Assembly: GCA_963965975.1 (NCBI GenBank)
Contig: OZ014416.1
Span: forward strand, 1,178,001 to 1,242,000
DNA length: 64,000 bases
Origin: Xestospongia bergquistia
Taxonomy: Eukaryota; Porifera; Demospongiae; Haplosclerida; Petrosiidae
Direction of reading: 5' to 3'
In this document: positions 21,996 to 34,138 of the stretch, piece by piece
Numbering within the stretch: position 1 is the first letter of the stretch
How the letters are laid out: each line of letters begins with the position of its first letter
Position numbers and translations under genes: made by a program
Notes under the pieces: generated by a model
Databases searched by the model: none
What the model saw: only the letters and a program-made list of their open reading frames with translations
Told to the model about the DNA's origin: nothing

Positions 21996-24582
21996 TCAAT
22001 CTTGTTCATTACCAGTGTCGAGTTCAACAGATTCCAACTCTGGTATTAGTGCATACAACAACAATTCGAAAAATGAATAAAACAACTGTTTGTTGGCAAG
22101 ACGATCTTGAAATGCTGTGAACATTTTCAAGAAGCCAATTTGACAATTACGTTGACCTAAAACTGTTTGTAAAGTTTGAGGAGCACACTTCAAAAAACGT
22201 TCTTTTGCTGCTTCTTTAGTCAGTTCCTTTTCTTCATCACTGCGGACAGGAGGGGGTTTCCCTGGTTCCCCATTTGGCCACATAGACTCCCGAAAAGTTT
22301 CAACATAATATACTAACATAGGTTCTGATACAACCCATTTCATAAAGTCCTGTAGTTCACCTTCAATGTTTCGACCAAATGTTAGCTGCACAAGTTCATA
22401 AAGCTGTCGACGCAAGACTCGACTTCGATCTTGTAAATCAAAAACCTCACTAATAAGTGATGAAACTGAATCTAGAATAGGTTCCTCTGCTTTGTTTTCT
22501 TTTAATTGTAACTGTTTTGTCACCTTACCTTCTCTGTAGGAGAGATCAGCTGAAGCTGGACTAAGAAAGTTAAAAACTTCCTCACTTTCAACAAGTCTTG
22601 GATCTTGTATAACACGATTAATGTACACTTGTAAAGCTAGCCGGTAATTATCCCAGTACCTCTTCTCACCTTTACGTTGGAAAGGAAATACGAATTTACG
22701 TGGAAGAGGTGGGAAGACGAGATTAGGTCCTACCAGGCTTATTTTCTGATGCAAATCTTGGAATTCACTCAAATGTCGTCCAATAACCCACCCAGCACTT
22801 TTTGGTATGTTGTTTTCAGAGTCACTTGAAAGAGACATTACACCATCTTCATCAGTGCTACCTTCTTCAAGTGAATAGGATTGCTCACTGCTAGCTGGTG
22901 TAAGACTACTTACAATACTTCCACTACTTATTTTAGGACGTAAGGGAGAGTCTACAGAAATAGAGAAGGGGTTGTTATCCTATAACTATCATGAGATAAA
23001 ATTATTAAGTCACCACTAGTAATAATGAATCCTTTATGTTACCTTTGGATGGTTGTTCTTCTAAGCTCATGTCACTGATATTGTGGACCATACCAACTTC
23101 CGGACGATGAACAACAACAATTAAAAGTGGATCTTTATCATATCCTTCCTTTTCAGATATATCAACATTACGAATCTCTACATTCCATTTACCAACAGTA
23201 CCAAACCATTCCTCTGAGAAAGAGCATTGTAACAACTAAAAAAAGCATTGTAACAACTAACCAGTATGTTCAACATAACGTTGTAGCTGCTTAATCTCTT
23301 CCTGCAGTTCAGTTCGACCTTTCTCTAATCTTCTGACACGGGCAGTAGAGTCTGTAGAAGCTGGTGTCTTTAAAGATGCCAATAGATGATCCTAAAGAAG
23401 TGAGTAAATCATAGTGTCATAGCTATTAATAACATTATATTAAAGCTTATATATATAATATACCATTAAAGTCAACAATGTGTTGATCAGTACACACACT
23501 GTAAGAATGTTAAACATGACTATATACCTTCTCTGATAATTGTTTCTTTAATGACTTCAATTTTACTTGATACATATTCTCTTCAGAGAAGAGACTAATA
23601 CTTGGCGATGCAGATCGATGACCACTCTCTTTATATCTGCAAGTAACAAAGACTGATTTAAACTTTGAACCACTAACAAAAAGATTAACTTCATAATTGG
23701 ATGCAATACACAGTCATCACAATAGATTGTTAACTTACTATTAACTTACTAAGGAAACTAGATTATAGCTGGTCAATTTATTTTCAATACCTACAGTTCA
23801 CAAGTATCAGCAGCCATCCCAATAGTTTTAACAACCCAAACAATAAATGTCATTGTAAATATGTTATTAAGTATACTAAAATAATGAAACAGTTCTATCT
23901 GATTCTATTACCTCAATAGTGATGCAACATCTTCGCCCTCTGCTTCTCCTTCCATGAAATCTTTAAAGCTTTCGCTATAGAGAAAACTCTCGTAGTGATG
24001 TTCCTGTAACTCGCAATACACTGAACGCTGAATTATATGTAATACCTCTATACAAGCAGAAACATTACCAGACAGAAATTGTTCAGTGTCAAGACATTTT
24101 TCTAATTCAGTCAGCAATTCAAAGTCAGGGTAAATTGCATATTCAGCATTTTTAGCTAAGTATTGATTATAAATAGATTTAATCTGATGAGAAACATCAT
24201 CAGAATTGTCTTTGTTTATATTTTCAGCTTCTTTCCAAAACAACAACAGATTACCAAAACCGGAATAATCTAAAAACTGCAAGAAATAGTCCATGGCTTT
24301 CTCATTCATCATAATAGTTTCAAACGGGATTGGACGTGGGAAATCAGGTTTGGCACGTTCCCCTTCAATTTTGTCCTGTTGATAGTCTTCACCTCCTAAA
24401 TTTCTAATACAGCGTTCACAAACTCCTTTTGCAGTGGTGAGCTGAGTGATGTAGAGTTTTAAATCTCTCTCCATTAACATTTTTGCTTTGTCAGCGGAGA
24501 CAGATACAGGAAGACTAGCTACCCTGATTCCAGTAGAACTAGCCTCCTTCATACGTTGGACTGCTTTGGCCTGAGAGAGAGA

Positions 24583-24640
<58 letters not shown>

Positions 24641-25691
24641 CCACAAGACAAACTAAAATGTACGTGTAATATATCCAGTTTCAATACATAACTTTTACAT
24701 ACAAGCTTTTCTAGCCCTGGGCATTACATAGAATCCCAGTAATACTGTCACTACATTGTATCATACATCAGTTAATATCATATACCTGCATTATATCAGT
24801 AATAATAGACTGTCTTATAAGAGTCAATTCATTGATATCTTCACATTTCTTGATGTGTTGCATAAAATCTTCATATGTTTCAGAATGGGCGTATCTCTTC
24901 TGAGATGCCTTAGTCACCTCCTCCCGTTTCAACAAATATGCTATCAACTTCTGATTTATGTAATCTGGTTCACAAATCTTATCAATTGTTGGCTGAAATA
25001 TACGACAGACGAGATACTCACGGATCAATATTCTCACCGGAGTACACTCTAAGTATTGGCGTTGAAGACAGACACACAGTAATGCTTCTACTGCTTTACG
25101 TAGGAACTCTAGTTCTGTCTCCGAATTCTCTAGATATGGGAAGTTTTTCAGATCAGGAAATTGTCTCGGAAGGGGTGTGGTTTGAGTGTTGCGTAACCCA
25201 CGAAAACAAAGAAAATGTTTGCGTAATACTTCGATGGTGTCATGTGATATTAATTTTAAAGTATCGATTTGACTGACTCGTTTCAATAAGACATGAAGGA
25301 CACTCCATATCTCTGGCACTAGACTGGCAAAAAAATTCTCATGGTTAGATGCCACTATCGTGTATAAAGGAGTGACATGATGCATTAATATGAGGTCTAT
25401 AACACATAGTATGCAGGCATCAACATTGGCAGAGACAAGTGTAGGTCTGATTGTTCTAGGAGGGTACACTCTCATTCGAAACAAAACTGAGTCTGTCTTG
25501 GGATTAGGCGGGGGTGGTTGGGTTTCAGGACGTCTGAGCTCATACCCACCCCTCAAGATGGCCAGAGCACCTCCTAAAAAGATAAATATGACGAGAAATA
25601 TTGGAAATAGTAACCATGGAGTGTAGAAATAGTAAAGAAGTCCTAAACCTCCCACTAAACACAAATGTATTTTCCAGCTTCCTAACATCAT
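21996..25691 (-). CDS. SNX25: Sorting nexin with PXA, RGS, PX and nexin-C domains
   Basis: The first exon (24786-25691) begins at the ATG at 25691. It encodes an N-terminal hydrophobic pair of segments (LCLVGGLGLLYYFYTPWLLFP region) and a PXA domain. The next exon (24573 down to about 23911) holds an RGS domain (MDYFLQFLDYSGFGNLLLFW). Two small exons give a coiled coil (about 23640-23274), then the PX domain spans two exons. The last exon (down to 21996) contains the PX core (EFQDLHQKI, FPPLPRKF) and a nexin-C domain ending ALIPELESVELD. SNX13, SNX14 and SNX25 share this order and tether endosomal or ER membranes. The PX/FLSP region looks closest to SNX25. It is head-to-head with DDX19. A CT/GA microsatellite forms the tract before the RGS exon. 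Confidence 0.8.
24573..24640 (-). repeat. (CT)n tract at a 3' splice site of SNX25-like
   Basis: On the minus strand a CT run of about 60 bases ends directly at the acceptor AG in front of the exon reading AKAVQRMKE. It therefore serves as an expanded polypyrimidine tract. Confidence 0.85.
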
Positions 25692-25881
25692 TAATTTTTT
25701 CAGTATTACGACCACGCCTCCCTCTGTGCGTATAATTAGCGCATTTATACACGTGGGACTGCCTTTTCTCTGAACTATTTAAAATTTGCTTTCAATTTTG
25801 AATCTAGGTCTGTCCTGTGAACATCAGTAATTCACTCACTGGAATTATTTCGAAGCCAGATCTCTGAGAAGTGTCATAATT
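25692..25881. promoter_or_regulatory. Bidirectional promoter, SNX25-like/DDX19
   Basis: Only 190 bases separate the divergent start codons. The part from 25719 onward is also present before DDX19 copy 2 (31281-31449), so copy 2 kept its own promoter side while the SNX gene was not duplicated. Confidence 0.6.
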
Positions 25882-27969
25882 ATGGCTGATATTGTTGACT
25901 GGGCCAGTGCTGTGGATGAACAAGAGAAGCAACAAGATGCAGTCACAACTGGTGTAGCTAGTATGAAGGTTTCTGAAGGTGTTGGTCCTCCTGGATCAGC
26001 AGATGAACCTGGTGATGTAGAAACTAGTAAAGCTGAAGCGTCACTGTTGACAAAAATATTAAGAACAAAGTTAGTGGACAACACTAATGATGTTCACGTA
26101 CAACAGAATGATCCAACTTCTCCTTTATATTCTGCTAAGTCCTTTGAAGAGTTAAGATTGTGAGTTAAAGTAAATAATTGTTGAGGTATTGTGTTGTCAC
26201 TTACCCTTCCAGAAAACCCAATCTCCTCAAAGGTGTCTACGGAATGAAGTTTAATAAGCCGTCTAAGATTCAAGAAAAGGCCCTCCCTCTACTCCTTGCT
26301 GATCCGTTAGTAATGCTATGATGGATGAATAGATTGGTAGATGGATGGATGAATAAACAGAGCATTTATCAATATTGGTATTTCAGTCCTCAGAATTTGA
26401 TTGCACAAAGTCAAAGTGGTACTGGAAAAACAGGAGCTTTTGTCCTAGCAATGTTGAGTCGCGTAGATCCCACAAAAGATCATCCTCAAGTACAATATTT
26501 TTTAAACTATCTTGTCATTATATCTTGTTTTCTTCTAGGTAATATGTCTTTCTCCAACATTTGATTTAGCTCAACAAACTGGCAATGTACTCATGCAAAT
26601 GAGCAAATATTGTCCAGAAATCAAGATGACTTATGCTGTCAGAGGAGCTCGAAGTTAGTCCAACTTTTTATTGTTCCTTCTTCACTACACCACTTAACAT
26701 TCTCAAAAGATGATTAGTATTACATGAGTAGCTGCTTATTTGTTGTTTGTATTATTCAGCTTTAAGTCGTGGTGATAAAATTACTGAACACATCTTGATT
26801 GGAACTGCTGGGACTGTTCTTGACTGGGCTATGAAAATGAAAGTATTTGATCCTCGACTAGTTAATATGTTTGTGCTTGATGAAGCTGATGTAATGATTG
26901 ATACTCAAGGACAACAAGATCAAACTATTAGGATCCACAAGTAGGCACAGAGAAAGAGGGGGGAGGGAGGGAGAGAGAGAGAGAGAGAGAGAGACTTGTG
27001 TTTATTTTTTTTCTTTTTTGAAGACTTTTAAGAAAAGAATGCCAGCATGTGTTGTTCAGTGCTACCTACAGTGATGCAGTTATGGACTTTGCAAGAAAAA
27101 GTACATTAATGTATATTACCTAGTTACAATACTTTATATCTCTTTAGTTATCAGTAACCCCAACATTTTACAACTCAAACGTTCTGAAGAAAGTTTAGAT
27201 AATATTAAACAATTCTTTGTATGGTGCACAGGAGAAGATGGTAAATTTGTTGCTCTCTCCAATTTATATGGAGTATTAACTATTGGTCAATGTATTGTCT
27301 TCTGTCATGTAAGTCGTCAACCCACATCTCCAGTACTTCTCCAATGTTTTTGTTATCTCTAAACAAACTTGCATGATATCTTATGACCTCTTCTATTGAA
27401 TTAATGTTTTTTTGTTATTTTTATTTATTTCCATTATTTTAGACACGCAAATCTGCTGGTTGGTTAGCTGGGAAAATGCATAAAGAAGGACATGCTGTAG
27501 CGTTGATTACTGGAGAGTCAACTATTGAGCAAAGAATTGCTGTTTTGAACAGGTATGATTATCATTGTTGTTTTCTTCATATAGTTTGTTATTCTATCTG
27601 TTTAGATTTCGTGAAGGAAAGGAGAAACTTTTAATTACTACAAACCTTTGTGCAAGAGGAATAGATGTTGAACAGGTACATTATAAAGCATGTTTAGATA
27701 ATATTGTATCTCTCTCTCTCTCTCTCCCCTAGGTTACACTGGTAGTCAATTATGATATACCACTTGATACCAATCGCAGACCTGACTGTGAGACATACCT
27801 ACATAGAATTGGTCGCACTGGGAGATTTGGTAAATCAGGTCTTGCTATCAACTTTGTTGACGGACGAAAGTCTTTCGACAATCTCATGTTTATACAATCA
27901 CATTTTGGGCGTAAAATTGACAAATTAGATACAGATGATCCTGATGCGATAGAGAAGCTTCAAAGCTAA
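25882..27969 (+). CDS. DDX19: DEAD-box RNA helicase DDX19, copy 1
   Basis: Ten exons can be joined in frame from the ATG at 25882 to TAA at 27969. Motifs run in family order: the Q-motif region (FEELRLKP ... [12 protein letters not shown]), motif I ([11 protein letters not shown]), Ia ([10 protein letters not shown]), the GTAGTVLDW region, motif II (LDEADVM), III (FSAT), IV (FCHTRKSA), V (ARGIDVEQ) and VI (HRIGRTGR). DDX19/Dbp5 acts at the cytoplasmic face of the nuclear pore, where with GLE1 and IP6 it removes export factors from mRNA. Length (about 470 residues) and the N-terminal leader fit. It shares a short promoter with the SNX25-like gene. DR1 exon 1 follows 140 bases downstream. All catalytic motifs are intact. 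Confidence 0.94.
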
Positions 27970-28109
27970 CACTATAAATATATAATTGATTGAATTTGAG
28001 TACATTAGATGTCCCATTTTATGTATTTATCTTTGTAATTACGAAGTACTATTTTCTTAATAGAATCATTTTAACCACACCCACTAATTATTTACATGTG
28101 GTAGTGATT

Positions 28110-28158
28110 ATGGCAGACAGTCTTTTATCTCAAGATGAAGAACTGTATCTTCCACGAA
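28110..28158 (+). pseudogene. Orphan copy of DR1 exon 1
   Basis: The start codon, 16 codons (MADSLLSQDEELYLPR) and the GTGAGT donor are identical in pattern to the working DR1 exon at 33735-33783. The following DR1 exons are absent here because piggyBac-like sequence begins at 28503. It could be transcribed but cannot make DR1. Confidence 0.85.
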
Positions 28159-28502
28159 GTGAGTTGTAATGAAATAACGAGTACCTGTGATCCTAGAACT
28201 ATGTCTGTAAGGTTCGCAAAATATCTAATTCTCTATAACAATATTAACTTTAATATTAAAAAGACTGAACTTAAGGACACACTCTGTATTCAGATTACTT
28301 GCTCTAGAGCCACTAATAATAGTATTATGACAGGTTTATATACTGAGGGGATTTTCCACTATGTCTTATTATCACTGTCCAATGCCCACCATTTATTAAT
28401 GGTAGAATATCTATGGACTATGATTTAACGGAAATCAATAATTATTATAGGGTTCATGTTTTAAGACTTAGGATCTAGGATTTGTGAATTGTTTCCCATT
28501 AA

Positions 28503-31280
28503 CCCTTTACCAACCATTTGCCCATGCACATTATATGCTCTTGACCATAAGATTTTAGTTGAAAAACGCATTGTTTGTGTGTGCTTTTTTCTCTGTTTTT
28601 TTTAGCAAGAGAACATGATTATAAGCTCACCTGAAGTACTCCAGTGGAAAGGTAAGTGATTTTTTGTCTGTGTTATTGCTAGTTTTGTATAATCTGTTTG
28701 TTTTACGATGTTTCACAAGTCAGTCTCCCCACTGAGGAGATTGATTTGTCATTTTTTTATTTGTACTACTCTAAGTGAGTCATTATGATTTATTTAGGTT
28801 TATGAAAGGTGTTTATATCAAAAGTGATATAATATCCTGTGTCGGTAAGTAAGCTATTTTATTATTATTTTTATTGTTTTATTATTACACAGTTTTAGGT
28901 ATAGAAATATGAGTGATAAAATGAATACACATTACATGAGTGATAACATAAAGATAGTAAGTGAAATGATAATGATAGTAAGTACTGTCTAATGCAGCTG
29001 TGGATTTATATGATACTTTTCAAAGCAGCAATCATCTTCATCGTGAGTATAAACGCAAAGAGGAACATCACATGCTTTACATTTTAGTCTGGTTTCACGT
29101 CTCACTTTATTAACGTTCCAGCAGTACCAACATCTAGCTTTGTTACATTTTGTAGGGTAATGGCCATTTCCCTTGTCTATGTTGTCTGATCTTCTTTTTG
29201 TGGGAGTAGTAGACTTTGCTTTGGCTAAGTCATATGTAGGTCTGGGCATACCATATCGTTGACAACTGTTATAGTCTCCAATCAATTCAATCGCTAAGTT
29301 TAATCGGAATTGCTTATAACTGTACCTTGCTTGTGCAGTAGCTGGTATATAGTTCTTGAAAAGAATATACAAGTTGGTGATGATTACATCCAGTAGGAAC
29401 TTGAATATATACCTAAATAAATAATGTGTGATAATGGTATTTTAATCTTTTCTTACATGTAGAATTTCCGTGATTTCATATGCAGTTGGTAATACGAACG
29501 TAATTGATCCGCCTTGTCTACACCTCCTATGTACTTATTATATGAGGTAATATTAAGTGGTTGTTTTATGATTGTATTTGGTTTCCTTTTTACATTGACA
29601 GTGCTGGTGGGATTACAATTCGTGGACATAACATAGACAAGTCTTTTGTCTTTCCATGCTGTGACAACTACATTTCCGGCTTGTCTAAACATAAACTCTC
29701 CTTGATTGAGATCACCTAAATAAAGTATGTACAAAGTATAACTTATCATTGCTTACCTTCTCTTAGTTGTTTGATAACATATGGTATTCCAGCACGATTT
29801 ACACAAAATGTTCCACAGGAATAAAGGTCACGATCAAGTAAATGTTGGAGTAAAGGTAGTGAAGTAAAGTAGTTGTCAAAGTACACATGATGACCACTAG
29901 GTAGTTTTGAAGTGAGTTCTGATACAACCTTCATGCCTAGATTTTTTTCAACTGTATCATCTTCCTTGCCAATGTAAACTTTAAAGTCTATGATATAACC
30001 ATTGACTGAGTCAGCTAAAATCCACACCTTTATTTCCCGTTTTATAGGTTTCAATGGAATGTACTGTGTTATTTTTGACTTTCCTTTAAATTTGATCATT
30101 GCTTCATCTACTGAAACATCTCTGTGCGGACAATACAAAGAATCAAACTTTAGGAGGTCAAGAATAGGTTGAACTCGTGCCAGCCTGTTGAACCCAGGTT
30201 GTCCATGTGGTATAATGGTATCCTTGTCTACAAAATGCAAAAATGATTTGATTTCCATAAACCTTTTACGTGATATTCTTGATGCTATTGGAGCATAGTG
30301 AAGACATGGATCTGTCGACCAGTAATCATATATATATGGAAACTTGTTGATCCCCATTAGTATACAAAAACCAAAGTAAGCGACTCTGTACAGGTTTTCC
30401 AGCTGTCGTTTCCTAAACACTGAGCAGCATATCTGTTGGTTTCTACTACAATTAGGTCGATAATTGCCCTGGTAAAAAACAGTAGGAAAATCTGTAATGG
30501 ACTATGAGAAAGAGTTACTGTTGGTCCTGGTACACTAGCAAATGGTTGAATGGTGACATCTGAAGCTTGGTCACTCCATTGTAAATCAACATCATTGTTG
30601 CTATTATCCGGTTTGCCCTGCCCTCTACAACGAGCTCTATGACATCCTCTACCTCGGCCTCTACCACGACCTCTACCACCTCGACTACTTCTATGACCAC
30701 CACAACCTCTACCACGAGAACGTCCTTTCCCACGACTACCACTTGATTGAAGGTTCATATCACTACTAGTATTGTTTTCTCTATTCACTATCATTTCCAC
30801 CTATTTTACTTGCATAATCACCAACATAACTATCGTCATCATTATCACTACTATAATCAGTATCATTTCCAAGTATAACATTTGCACCAACTAACGTATC
30901 TTCCATTTCTCTAGCATCCAGTTCTTCCAACACTTCAGCATCCAATTCATCATCACTTCCAGAAAAAATATAACTCTTCCATCTCATGATCACTGTCTTC
31001 CATTACTAATTCACATACTTCATCTGTAGTATACTTTCTAGACATTGTTTACTATCAAAATTTTCTACTGCAGCAGCTGGTTACTACATTCCCTAATACC
31101 ATAGATAGTATAGTACGTAACTCCCGTTTTTTGACTCCACCCATAAACATTAGCTTTTATTTTTCATTATTACGATTTTATTTGTTATAAATACAAAATA
31201 CTAAAGAAAAGTAGCAAGAAGGAGCTAATATTATAAAGGTAAACTTTGTTAAAGTTGAAAACGCCATATGGTGTCATTGG
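28503..31280 (-). mobile_element. piggyBac-family transposon
   Basis: The left boundary is TTAA followed by CCCTTTACC, the form expected of piggyBac, which targets TTAA and has ends starting with CCC. The transposase runs toward this end. A matching GGTAAAGGG end was not found at the right. The sequence up to 31280 has TTAAAGT near 31250 and AAAGGTAAACTTTG just before it, which could be a weak or decayed end. The right boundary is therefore approximate. Confidence 0.75.
28989..31045 (-). CDS. piggyBac-type transposase, probably interrupted
   Basis: Order on the minus strand: an acidic N-terminus (from the ATG at 31045, SDDELDAEVLEELDARE), an RG-rich stretch (GRGRGRGRG), then the DDE domain with SVDEAMIKFKGK, VYFDNYFTS and GGVDKADQ, which carry the three expected catalytic Asp. 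A C-terminal Cys-rich zinc-binding tail (CWYCWN, CKACDVPLC) follows. Two gaps are well explained by short introns of about 40-46 bases, near 29708-29750 and 29414-29453. Three frame changes, near 30970, 30790 and 30420, look like indels, although splicing cannot be fully excluded. The enzyme would cut and paste DNA at TTAA. It lies between the two DDX19 units. Confidence 0.8.
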
Positions 31281-32535
31281 TCCCTCTGTGCGTATAATTA
31301 GCGCATTTATGCATGTGAGACTGCCTTTTCTCTGAACTATTTAAAATTTACTTTCAATAAGAATTTTGAATCTAGGTCTGTCCTGTGAACATCAGTAATT
31401 CACTCACTGGAATTATTTCGAAGCCAGATCTCTGAGAAGTGTCATAATTATGGCTGATATTGTTGACTGGGTCAGTGCTGTGGATGAACAAGAGAAGCAA
31501 CAAGATGCAGTCACAACTGGTGTAGCTAGTATGAAGGTTTCTGAAGGTGCTGGTCCTTCTGGATCAGCAGATGAACCTGGTTATGTAGAAACTAGTAAAG
31601 CTGAAGCGTCACTGTTGACAAAAATATTAAGAACAAAGTTAGTGGAAAACACTAATGATGTTCACGTACAACAGAATGATCCAACTTCTCCTTTATATTC
31701 CGCTAAGTCCTTTGAAGAGTTAAGATTGTGAGTTAAAGTAAACAATTGTTGAAGTATTGTGTTGTCACTTACCCTTCCAGAAAACCCAATCTCCTCAAAG
31801 GTGTCTATGGAATGAAGTTTAATAAACCGTCTAAGATTCAAGAAAAGGCCCTCCCTCTACTCCTTGCTGACCCGTTAGTAATGCTATGATGGATGAATAG
31901 ATTGGTAGATGGATGGATGAATAAACAGAGCATTTATCAATATTGGTATTTCAGTCCTCAGAATCTCATTGCACAAAGTCAAAGTGGTACTGGAAAAACA
32001 GGAGCTTTTGTCCTAGCAATGTTGAGTCGTGTAGATCCCACAAAAGATCATCCTCAAGTACAGTATTTTTTTTAACTATCTTGTCATTATATCTTGTTTT
32101 CTTCTAGGTAATATGTCTTTCTCCAACATTTGATTTAGCTCAACAAACTGGCAATGTACTCATGCAAATGAGCAAATATTGTCCAGAAATCAAGATGACT
32201 TATGCTGTCAGAGGAGCTCGAAGTTAGTCCAACTTTTTATTGTTCCTTCTTCACTACATCACTTATCATTCTCAAAAGATGATTAGTATTACATGAGCAG
32301 CTGCTTATTTGTTGTTTGTATTATTCAGCTTTAAGTCGTGGTGATAAAATTACTGAACACATCTTGATTGGAACTGCTGGGACTGTTCTTGACTGGGCTA
32401 TGAAAATGAAAGTATTTGATCCTCGACTAGTTAATATGTTTGTGCTTGATGAAGCTGATGTAATGGTTGGTACTCAAGGACAACAAGATCAAACTACTAG
32501 AATCCACAAGTAGGCACAGAGAGAGAGGGGGGAGG

Positions 32536-32590
<55 letters not shown>

Positions 32591-33319
32591 GTGTTTATCT
32601 TTTTTTCTTTTTTGAAGACTTTTAAGAAAAGAATGTCAGCATGTGTTGTTCAGTGCTACCTACAGTGATGCAGTTATGGACTTTGCAAGAAAAAGTACAT
32701 TAATGTATATTACCTAGTTACAATACTTTATATCTCTTTAGTTATCAGTAACCCCAACATTTTACAACTCAAACATTCTGAAGAAAGTTTAGATAATATT
32801 AAACAATTCTTTGTATGGTGCACAGGAGAAGATGGTAAATTTGTTGCTCTCTCCAATTTATATGACGTATTAACTATTGGTCAATGTATTGTCTTCTGTC
32901 ATGTAAGTTGTCAATCCACATCACTACTCTCTAGCATCTTCTCTAATGTTTTCAACCAAGTTTGTTATCTCTGAACAAACTTGCATGATCTCTTATGACC
33001 TCTTCTTTAAATTAATGTTTTTTTGTCATTTTTATTTATTTCCATTATTTTAGACAAGCAAATCTGCTGGTTGGTTAGCAGGAAAAATGCATAAAAAAGG
33101 GCATGCTGTAGCGTTGATCACTGGAGAGTCAACTATTGAGCAAAGAATTGCTGTTTTGAACAGGTATGATTATCATTGTTGTTTTCTTCATATAGTTTGT
33201 TATTCTATCTGTTTAGATTTCGTGAAGGAAAGGAGAAACTTCTAATTACTACAAACCTTTGTGCAAGAGGAATAGATGTTGAACAGGTACATTATAAAGC
33301 ATGTTTAGATAATATTGTA

Positions 33320-33351
<32 letters not shown>

Positions 33352-34138
33352 CCCTAGGTTACACTGGTAGTCAATTATGATATACCACTTGATACCAATC
33401 GCAGACCTGACTGTGAAACATACCTACATAGAATTGGTCACACTGGGAGATTTGGTAAATCAGGTCTTGCTATCAACTTTGTTGACGGACGAAAGTCTTT
33501 CGACAATCTCATGTTTATACAATCACATTTTGGGCGTAAAATTGACAAATTAGATACAGATGATCCTGACGCGATAGAGAAGCTTCAAAGCTAACACTAT
33601 AAATATATAATTGATTGAATTTGAGTACATTAGATGTCCCATTTTATGTATTTATCTTTGTAATTACAAAGTACTATTTTCTTAATAGAATCATTTTAAC
33701 CACACCCACTAATTATTTGCATGTGGTAGTAATTATGGCAGACAGTCTTTTATCTCAAGATGAAGAACTGTATCTTCCACGAAGTGAGTTGTAATGAAAT
33801 AACGAGTACCTGTGATCCTAGAACTATGTCTGTAAGGTTCGCAAAATATCTAATTCTCTACTAACAATATTAACTTTAATATTAAAAAGACTGAACTTAA
33901 GGACACACTCTGTATTCAGATTACTTGGTCTAGAGCCACTAATAATAGTATTATGACAGGTTTATATACTAAGGGGATTTTCCACTATGTCTTATTATCA
34001 CTGTCCAATGCCCACCATTTATTAATGGTAGAATATCTATGGACTATGATTTAATGGAAATCAATAATTATTATAGGGTTCATGTTTTAAGACTTAGGAT
34101 CTAGGATTTGTGAATTGTTTCCCATTAAAGTAAATCAT
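31281..34138. repeat. Duplicated unit 2: DDX19 plus DR1 exon 1
   Basis: Counterpart of 25719-28502. The final CCCATTAA continues without insertion into the DR1 first intron, so this is the empty form of the TTAA site. Confidence 0.95.
31450..33594 (+). CDS. DEAD-box RNA helicase DDX19, copy 2 (altered motifs)
   Basis: Same ten-exon structure as copy 1, all splice sites kept, no stop codon. Motifs I, Ia, II, III and V are unchanged. Motif VI reads HRIGHTGR, with Arg to His at 33439-33441, and motif IV reads FCHTSKSA, with Arg to Ser at 33057-33059. Other changes are LKRSEES to LKHSEES and HKEGH to HKKGH. In DEAD-box proteins the changed motif VI Arg contacts the ATP phosphates, so ATP hydrolysis may be poor. 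DR1 follows directly on the same strand. It could be a decaying duplicate, a regulatory paralogue, or another allele joined by assembly. Confidence 0.88.

Larger units (their letters stand above)
25719..28502. repeat. Duplicated unit 1: DDX19 plus DR1 exon 1
   Basis: Very high identity to 31281-34138, in introns as well as exons. Homology begins at TCCCTCTGTGCG and ends at CCCATTAA. After that TTAA, unit 1 continues into a piggyBac-like end and unit 2 into the normal DR1 intron. Confidence 0.95.

Noticed and set aside
28135-28428. 97-codon frame after DDX19 copy 1
   Set aside because: It lies over the DR1 exon 1 copy in the wrong frame and its intron; the parallel region in unit 2 is non-coding.
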